From: Chrysogorgia sp. JL179-B06
Taxonomy: Eukaryota; Cnidaria; Anthozoa; Scleralcyonacea; Chrysogorgiidae
Assembly: GCA_035772405.1 (NCBI GenBank)
Contig: JAYKKM010000349.1
Location: forward strand, 1,045,001-1,109,000
DNA length: 64,000 nucleotides
Reading direction: 5' to 3'
Position numbers and translations under genes: made by a program. Within the stretch, counting starts at the first letter, position 1. Each line of letters starts with the position of its first letter. The notes under the pieces were generated by a model, which was given only the letters and a program-made list of their open reading frames with translations, had not been told where the DNA came from and made no database searches. Positions 56,150 to 64,000 of this stretch are shown here, piece by piece.

Positions 56150-56640
56150 CTGCGAACAATTAAGATGGACGCCACCACTGATCTCAAAAATAGGACTGGA
56201 TTGAGTTTTCTATTGTATTTGAAGCCTGCATATTTGCATAATGTAAATTGACGAGAGATCATTATAAGCTCCGGGTTTGCAAGCAAATCAAACTGTGACG
56301 CTCGCGAAATAGGTTTAGTGTCTGGCCAATATAGTTTCTTTGTTAACATTAAATGCATAAAATGTTGAACCTAATTTGACGTCTCATATTAGGCTTATCT
56401 CACTGGATAATTAGAGCCAACGGCGGCCATTACTAAGGGCATGAATCGTTTTACCCAGTAATTTGAAAAATTGTCTTCTGGTCCTTTTATAATAAAATTA
56501 TTTTATTTTATCGATGGTAAGAGCACATAATCCAACAAAAAACCTGCTAGGATCATCAGTTGGTCCCTTAGTAATGGCGGACTTCCGGCTTCATCTGAAT
56601 AATAGTTGCTCGATCCAGTCTTCTTTAGAGATCAGTAGGC
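56150..56640. repeat. Dispersed repeat B, copy 2 (inverted relative to copy 1)
   Basis: Reverse-complement relative of 34960-35480, sharing CTCAAAAATAGGACTGGATT, GGTTTAGTGTCTGGCCAATA and CAGTAATTTGAAAAAT. The copies differ at a few percent or more by eye and both carry small indels. Confidence 0.8.
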
Positions 56641-57420
56641 GCCACACGCGACTTCCGGCCTTATTTTCAAAACAATAGTTGCTACCAGTCTTTATTCATT
56701 ACGCCATTATTAGATTTTGGTAAATGTGTTTATAAATAAGCAGTTTAGTTTTCAGAACGTTCTGAACTTATTACCAATCACCATCGTCAGTATATATACG
56801 TTTTATAAAGCAATGTTTAAATGTATTATATATGTACATGACAAAATTACTGGATTCTGATTGGCTGAGAGGAGTGCAATAAATCATTAATTGCACTAGA
56901 GTGCAATAAATGAGAGTGCAATTATTTAATGAACGTAATTTTACACTATACTCGGCTCGTGCAATTTTGGCAAATTTTCAAATATCACTCGTTATGATTA
57001 CCTATACTTATCCTAATCAGTGGCGGCGCTAGGGGAGGGGCAGGGGGGGGGGGACATTTGCCCCCTCGATAATTTTCTATGCCCCCCAATTATGTTTTAA
57101 TTGTTAATAATGTTTTAATCTATAAGTAGCTGTCACAAAAAAGTAACTGTCAATGTGAACCTTTATTTTACATCAACGCAAAGCTCAAATTGTAAAATAT
57201 TTTATAACATGAAACATATTCCGAAAAATAAAGACATCCTGAGAACTCAAGATATGAGTTAATAACAAGACGAGATTATTGAAAAAGTGATATATTTTCG
57301 ATTTTATTACAAAATCATCATCAGACTTAGTGATTACAAAAACGTAGCCTAAGTCTATGTATGCTGATACATGAGGTGTGATGACATCATCCACAAAGAA
57401 GAAAAAGGAAACCTATTTAT
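56640..57420. other. Non-coding stretch with repeat remnants
   Basis: It contains a TTCTGATTGGCTGAGAGG and GTGCAATAAAT/AGTGCAATTA repeat (56855-56950). It also contains a G-rich insertion-like block (GGCGGCGCTAGGGGAGGGGC, then a 12-base G run, 57022-57052). A copy of the AATCTCGTCTTGTTATTGAC/TCTCAGGATGTCTTTATTTT block is shared in inverse with 58930-58990. No gene is seen. Confidence 0.5.
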
Positions 57421-58275
57421 ATAATAATAATAATAATAATAAAAGACGTATTAGGAGCATTATACAATAGTCTCAATGCTCTTACAACAATATATTCTTA
57501 ATTTTACTTATAAAACTTATTACAGTTTCATTATAAGATAAAGCCTACTACATATATTACCTGACTATGAACAAAAAAACTATAAATTTAAAAAAAGAAA
57601 AGTCTTAAGTGCTGACTTAAAACTACTTAACATATCAATGCTTCTAATTTCCTGTGGTAATGAATTCCACAGTTTTGGGGTCATGTCGTACCTACAGGAA
57701 CGAGGTCTATGATTGGTTCTCTGCAACATTCCATCACCGCATCACCGCAGTTTTTCCTTTGAATTTCGTACGTGCATCATGCATATTTTCATATCAGAAC
57801 CATAACCCTAACGTTAACCCTGATACTTAGCCCTGACACTAGCCCTAACCCTAACCCTGACCCTAACCCTGACCCTAACCTAAACCTCCATGACTAATCA
57901 CTGAAGAAATGAAGAGTTTACGAACTAAAACGGAAGAAAATGGAATGTCGCAGAGAACCAATCATATACCTTGTTCCTGTAGGTAGTACCTTACCCCAGT
58001 TTTGGTGCGGCAACCGAGAATGTTTTGTCTCCATGAGTCACCATTTTGGATTTTGGCTCAAGTAGCAAATTTCGGTTAGATGATCTTAAATTGCACGAGT
58101 AGGTTTATATTTACTTAGTAAATCAGTAATATAAACAGGTACCTGGCCATGTAAAGCCTTGAAAGTAATTATTAGTATCTTAAAAATAATCCTTGATCTC
58201 ACTGGTAACCAGTGAAGATTACGAAGCACAGGGTGTAAGCATGACCGCTGTTTCTCCCACAAGCGGTTGTCACTG
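57420..58275 (-). mobile_element. CR1/L2-type LINE 3' fragment, interrupted
   Basis: A (TAA)n tail and family 3' block lie at 57422-57500. Conserved coding remnants (SRIIFKILIITFKALHGQVPVYITDLL, read on the minus strand at 58086-58270 and broken) follow. A stretch with CCCTAA-type repeats (57795-57890) interrupts it. Confidence 0.75.
57795..57892. repeat. Interstitial telomere-like CCCTAA repeats
   Basis: It holds several CCCTAA and CCCTGA units (for example CCCTAACCCTAACCCTGACC) inside the broken LINE. It is the metazoan TTAGGG telomere unit in degenerate form. Confidence 0.75.
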
Positions 58276-58367
58276 GCAATCGTTTGTGTATAATTAGTTC
58301 TCATGCCCATATCTAGATTGTACCAAGCTACACTGATGAGCTGTGGAACAGCGAAACACGTGTCTGT

Positions 58368-58368
<1 letters not shown>

Positions 58369-58452
<84 letters not shown>
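58369..58452. repeat. (AT)n tract
   Basis: Pure TA repeat of about 84 bp, on the left of the palindrome at 58523. Confidence 0.97.
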
Positions 58453-58453
<1 letters not shown>

Positions 58454-58522
58454 AATAGAGATCTTGTGTTTGTGTTTCGAGAGTGATCGATACCATCGGT
58501 GGAGCAAATATATAGAATAACT

Positions 58523-58607
58523 GACACGGTTACACTTTTGACATTAGTTTATTGCATACAGTTCTGAACTGTATGCAATAAACTAATGTCAAAAGTGTAA
58601 CCGTGTC
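58523..58607. repeat. Perfect 42-bp-arm palindrome
   Basis: The arms GACACGGTTACACTTTTGAC... and the complement are exact over 42 bp with a single-base centre, and AATAACT on the outer left is matched by AGTTATT on the outer right. It lies between two long (AT)n tracts. Confidence 0.95.
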
Positions 58608-58611
58608 CAGT

Positions 58612-59590
<979 letters not shown>

Positions 59591-59599
59591 TTTTCAAAT

Positions 59600-61690
59600 T
59601 TTATAATAATAATAATAATGGAAACTTTATTAATATAAATTTTTCTTATATATTTACAATTGCAAATCTCACTTCTTGAGGTAATTTACAATTGGCTAAC
59701 TTGAATCACATATGATTATATACAGTATTAATATTTCTAAAACAACAAAAACAAATTTATAATTAAACATTTAGTGGTTCAGGATTGGTCCATTCTTTGT
59801 TTCTACAACAGAAGATATAATACGTCGTTCTAATGGCGATAGAGATCATGTTTCGGATGTAGTATTGTTGATGTTTGTTATCGAGTCCTAAATCATTTAA
59901 CATTTCAATAAAAGTATGGCATTCTTTATCGAAAATTCCGAGTGAGCTGATGGAGAGATTAACAAATTTAACACTTGTGAAGTCCTCATTCTGCTTTCTT
60001 ACTAGATCTTTGTACTTAGCTTTCTTCCGGTTAACGTTGTTGGTAAGGTTAGACTCAAATCCTACGGTAAGTTCAACGATGTAAAGGTCGTTGTTTGAAG
60101 TGGAAAGAAGTAAATCTGGGCGTTGTTCGTCTCCAGTTATAACTGAGGGGCTTTCAAATCCAGGAAGATCAACGAACAGGTTACATCCGTCTATAGATTG
60201 AAAATTTTTTGCGAGAAAACTGAGAATGGAATCGTGTCTCCAAGTAAATCGTTCTAGGTAATGTTGACAACCGGCAACAACATGTAGAAGAGTTTCAGGA
60301 CGTAAACAGAACGAGCAGTCAGAACTTGGTGAAATACCCCATCTGCTAAGATTCTTTCGTGAGGGAAGTGTGTTATTTATGTAACGAACTGTAAAATTGA
60401 AAATGTTTTTTGGTAGTTTTGATTGGGATGTAGACCAGAGGACGTTAAGTTGTGACAGGGAAAACTTTGAGACATTTGAGAAAAAGGAACCTTGACAGGT
60501 CAAACGATTTCTAAGTTTATCCTCTTGTACAAGATGAAAATTCTTTAGTACTTCCTTGGTTGAGTTGTATGTATCGTATTGGACATTAGTGTAGTTACTA
60601 GTGGACTTCCAGAGTTCTTTTATACAGTCATTTGGAGACGTTTTTAAAGCGTTGCGAAGAACTGTTTGACACTGAATAAATTTGACGGATGGAGGGACGA
60701 TGTTTTGACCAAACTTGTTACGGGTTAAGAAAACAGTACTAAGAGTTCCAGATATAGGTATTTCCAGCCATTTACGGATGTAATTGTTTACTATGGAATC
60801 AATATTTTCAGTTACCCAAGTTTTAGATAATGCAGCAACGGTGAAATGCCAGGAAATTTTAGACAAGACATAGCTACTGTAGAGGAGAAGTTTATTTTTC
60901 GGATGTAGAGGTTTAAGATCTATATCAGACATCAGTTCGTTTATGAGGGAGGTTAGTTCAGATTTATGCTGTTGATTGGACATATCAAAATCAAAGTATC
61001 GTCCCAAATATTTAAATGATTCTCCAGTTTTAATAGTTGGTATAAGATGATTATTAATTAGCAGTTTCGGCAGATATTGGACAGATTTTGTTAACGCCTT
61101 CTTGATACCAAATGTGCTACATTTATCGACTCTAACAATCATGTTAGCCCATTGACACCAGATAGAAAATCGGTTTAGTAGATGTTGGTTTTCCGATTCT
61201 TGACCGGTAATAACAGCAGCGTCATCGGCAAATTGAAACCAGTGAATAGGATTTAGGAGTTGGAGAGAGAAACCAAATTGACGGTATTTTTCAGCTTTAA
61301 TGTGTTGAATGTAGGTGTTGAAACACATGTTAAACAGTAAAGGACTGAGACAGTCACCTGTCACCTTGCAGTACACCACGGCCAACAGGTATAAAAGGGG
61401 TACGGAACTCAGAAGTAATTATGGAAGTCTTAAAGTCAGTGTACAAACTTTTTATAATATTATTGATATGGTTAGGAATGTGATGATAACCAAGGATAGA
61501 CTGGATTAAGTTGTGGTGAACTTCACCAAAAGCATTCTTGAGGTCAAGTAATGTGATGACAAGTGAGCGTTGTTTAATCCGAGCTTTGTTAATGATATTA
61601 GCCATCTGCGCAGTATGTTCAAGTGTGCCAGAGAGATTAGGCGTGAACCCTTTCTGTATTTTATGTTCTATAAAGTTATTATCCATGAGG

Positions 61691-61700
<10 letters not shown>
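59600..61700 (-). mobile_element. RLE-type (R2/NeSL-like) non-LTR retrotransposon, 5'-truncated
   Basis: Two overlapping minus-strand frames, 61354-61686 and 59763-61385, encode one protein. In order: RT motif A (LLDLKNAFGEVHHNLI), the GVLQGD block, RT motif C (FADDAAV, residue ~52 of the second frame), a thumb region, a CCHC-like finger (CSFCLRPETLLHVVAGC) and a restriction-like endonuclease (QRPDLLLS...IVELTVGF). The fingers/palm N-terminus and the 5' DNA-binding part are missing. A 7-bp tandem duplication (GGTGACA, near 61360) coincides with the frame break. The 3' end lies near an (ATA)n stretch at 59605-59620. Confidence 0.85.
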
Positions 61701-61722
<22 letters not shown>

Positions 61723-61900
61723 TAATAACTTTATTCAATAAAATCTCAATTACATCTGAAATTAATTAAAAATTAGATAATACTATATTTTACAAATTAA
61801 TGACAATTTATTACATAGCAATAATAATAATAATATAAGGAAAGGAAGATAATAGTGAAAATAAGTAAATAATAAAAAAAAAAGAAGTTACATATCAAGT
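61692..61900. repeat. AATAAT tracts between two LINE fragments
   Basis: (AAT)n microsatellites at 61692-61725 and 61820-61835 with AT-rich sequence, typical of LINE tails and integration junctions. Confidence 0.75.
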
Positions 61901-61904
61901 AACT

Positions 61905-63410
61905 TTATTCTTTGTTTCTTCAAATTATTCTGGCCGCCACATTCTCTAAGGTAATGTCATTGTCTAAGGTAATATTTGCAGTTCTTCTTCTTGCTCTGGT
62001 TCCTCTAAGGCATAGGAGAGCTGAACGTACTAAGGCGAAAGAGACTTTCGCTCTCAACCAAGACATTGTGCTGGCATAGTCTTCTCCCTTATTAATGGCA
62101 AGTAATTCAGCAACTCTACTATGGTATTTCTTGCATTCATCAGCCATTCCACCTGTCGTGGTAAATAGTACCTTGTTCTATCTCCATCACTCTGCTCGCG
62201 TATTGGCGCTTCTTCTCATTTTCATGTTGCCGGTAGATTTGCTTGGGACTGAGATCTTTATAAGACTCTGCGTTTGGGTGACAAACCCGAACATCAAAAA
62301 ACGCAGATCTTTGCCTCTCCCAGAAGCCTCGAGCGTGAACATCTAAACGAGCATCAGGGGCTCTGTTGGCGCCTCTGTTTAAGCCTTCTCCAGTGATATC
62401 CTGTAGGAGCGGTTCTATTTCAACATCATTACACACCATGCTCAACAGCTCGGCTTCCAAATCACGAAGCTCATTATGGCGTTGAATTATGAAGCCGCCT
62501 CGCCGGCAGACCATAGCATGGTCCACATTGAACAGGTCCCCACATACGCACACTGTTGGAGTATCAGTGATTTCCCAATCATATCTTAACTTTATCGCGT
62601 CCTTGAATTCTCTCTTATTCAGATTGAAATTCAGGTCTTCGATGGGGATTACTGTTAACCAATTAGATGCTCCTTTTTTCGTGGCCAACTCGACAGCTCG
62701 TTTGGTTCTTGACGGTAGGGAACTCTTCACTTGTTGTAGCCTCCCATTCAAACGTTTTTCCTTCTCTTTCCGTGCGTTTAGTTGTAATGTCATTATTTCA
62801 GACGCATCCGGAGGAGGGGGGCTGTGACATTGACAGAAGCCTCGTATTCAAAGGATGCAGTTTTCGTTGGATCTGTAAGCCCAAGCCCCCCCCCCCCCCC
62901 CCATGCGCACAGGGAGCGCGAGGAGGTCGCGCTCAACTTCCGTGACTACATGATCCCCCGTGATAGCTGGTATTAAAGCATCAGTTATCGCGTGCTCCAA
63001 TGGCTCCAGTAGGTCGGTAATATCGGGTAATGTCCTTACGAAATATGTCCAACGATGCCGTAAACCAAAGGTAAAGGCTGCATAACTCGCTTGAGGTTGT
63101 GATGTGGCGAACTCTGCAAGTTTGGTGACCTGATTTACCCAGTCCTCTACTTTCTCGCCGACATATTCTTCGAGATACGATCTTGATCCGAGAGCTGCAC
63201 CTAGATGCTTGTGACCCTCCGTGGTGATGTTAATTGCTGTCTCGCAGAAGACCACCTTGGCAGCGTCCTCTTTCTCGGGTTTGACGACCAACCAGCACTT
63301 TTTCGCATTAGGAAAATATCCTAGCGCTGGACCATTCTCTGACAGTTCATCCCACCATTTCTTCACATCCTTTAGCGAGCCGCTTCCAGTTGCGAGCCGC
63401 TTCCAGTTGT

Positions 63411-63412
<2 letters not shown>
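61905..63412 (-). mobile_element. Second RLE-type LINE fragment (RT end, finger, endonuclease)
   Basis: Three minus-strand frames: 62848-63366 ([59 protein letters not shown], the region after the RT core), 62140-62793 (finger [19 protein letters not shown], then nuclease [24 protein letters not shown]) and 61920-62147 (C-terminal end). Frames are broken at a run of C (about 62887-62902) and near 62140. The layout is that of RLE-bearing non-LTR elements common in cnidarians and other invertebrates (NeSL/Utopia-like; clade not certain). Confidence 0.75.
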
Positions 63413-63504
<92 letters not shown>

Positions 63505-63505
63505 G
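63413..63505. repeat. (AAT)n microsatellite
   Basis: About 30 AAT units in an uninterrupted run, leading into the 3' block of a LINE. Confidence 0.97.
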
Positions 63506-64000
63506 ACGTATTAGGAGCATTATACAATAGTCTCAATGCTCTTACAACAATATATTCTTAAATTTTCTTATAAAACTTATTACAGTTTCATTATAAGATA
63601 AAGCCTACTACATATATTACCACTACGAACAAAAAAATTATCAAAGCTTCTAATTTCCAGTGGTAATGAATTCCACAGTTTTGGTGCCGAAACCGAGAAC
63701 GCTCTGTCTCCATGAGTCACCGTTTTGGATTTTGGCTCGAGTAGCAGATTACGATATTTATTTAGCAAATCAGTAATATAAACAGGCGCCTGGCCATGCA
63801 AAGCCTTGAAAGTAATTATTAGTATCTTAAATACAATCCTTTATCTCACCGGCAACCAGTGAAGATTACGAAGCACAGGGGAGATATGCTCCGATTTTTT
63901 AACCCCTGTTACAAGTCTAGCAGCTGTATTTTGAATTCGCTGTAACTTGCTCAATTCAGCTTCTGGTAAGCCATATAGGAATGTGGTATATAGTTATGTG
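63506..64000 (-). mobile_element. CR1/L2-type LINE 3' fragment at the window edge
   Basis: The same 3' block (GGAGCATTATACAATAGTCT) and coding remnant (HGQAPVYITDLLNKY, then GDRAFSVSAPKLWNSLPLEI) as in the copies at 43740 and 57420, with a small deletion. It runs off the right edge. Confidence 0.8.

Overview
The window is animal nuclear DNA. Three conserved metazoan genes are split by introns with normal GT-AG borders, all on the minus strand: an ARFGEF3 (BIG3) orthologue whose 5' half fills 1-12560, a complete WDTC1 orthologue at 35748-51535, and a two-exon COX17 at 55125-55564. The repeats are those of an invertebrate genome: non-LTR retrotransposons with (TAA)n tails, restriction-like-endonuclease LINEs, Penelope-like fragments, tRNA-derived SINEs, many short inverted-repeat elements and long (AT)n tracts. 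A cnidarian or similar marine invertebrate fits, but the species cannot be fixed from the sequence.

The main feature is a complete Polinton/Maverick (virus-like transposon) at 13101-31689. It lies inside an (AT)n tract 541 bp upstream of the ARFGEF3 start codon. Its 463-bp terminal inverted repeats appear identical, and the outer ~170 bp of each can itself fold into a hairpin with ~75-bp arms. The genes form four blocks. The minus block 13716-18963 holds a family B DNA polymerase (split by a frameshift), a zinc-ribbon protein resembling the poxvirus/NCLDV late transcription factor VLTF3, and three small membrane or coiled-coil proteins. The plus block 19096-20387 holds a zinc-finger protein and a type II thymidine kinase. 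The minus block 21393-20626 and 24217-21424 holds a BRO-N/VRR-nuclease/zinc-finger fusion, a 46-aa basic micro-protein, a myristoylation-motif protein, a fibre-like protein and a 494-aa membrane-anchored protein. The plus block 24239-30901 holds a penton-like minor capsid protein, an rve integrase with chromodomain, a tandem pair of membrane proteins, the double-jelly-roll major capsid protein, the packaging ATPase and a second myristoylation-motif protein.

Together these supply replication (PolB), integration (INT), nucleotide supply (TK), capsid building and genome packaging (MCP, penton, ATPase), and probably dedicated transcription (VLTF3-like factor plus a GTATA-type motif beside most start codons). 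I found no adenovirus-type maturation protease, which most Polintons carry.

Right of the element, 31690-35747 is intergenic with SINEs and inverted-repeat elements. The WDTC1 introns carry Penelope-like fragments, a LINE, palindromic elements and two unusual motif-dense elements near 45-48.5 kb. From 55.6 kb to the end the sequence is nearly all repeats: (AT)n tracts around a perfect 42-bp-arm palindrome, and two restriction-like-endonuclease LINE fragments.
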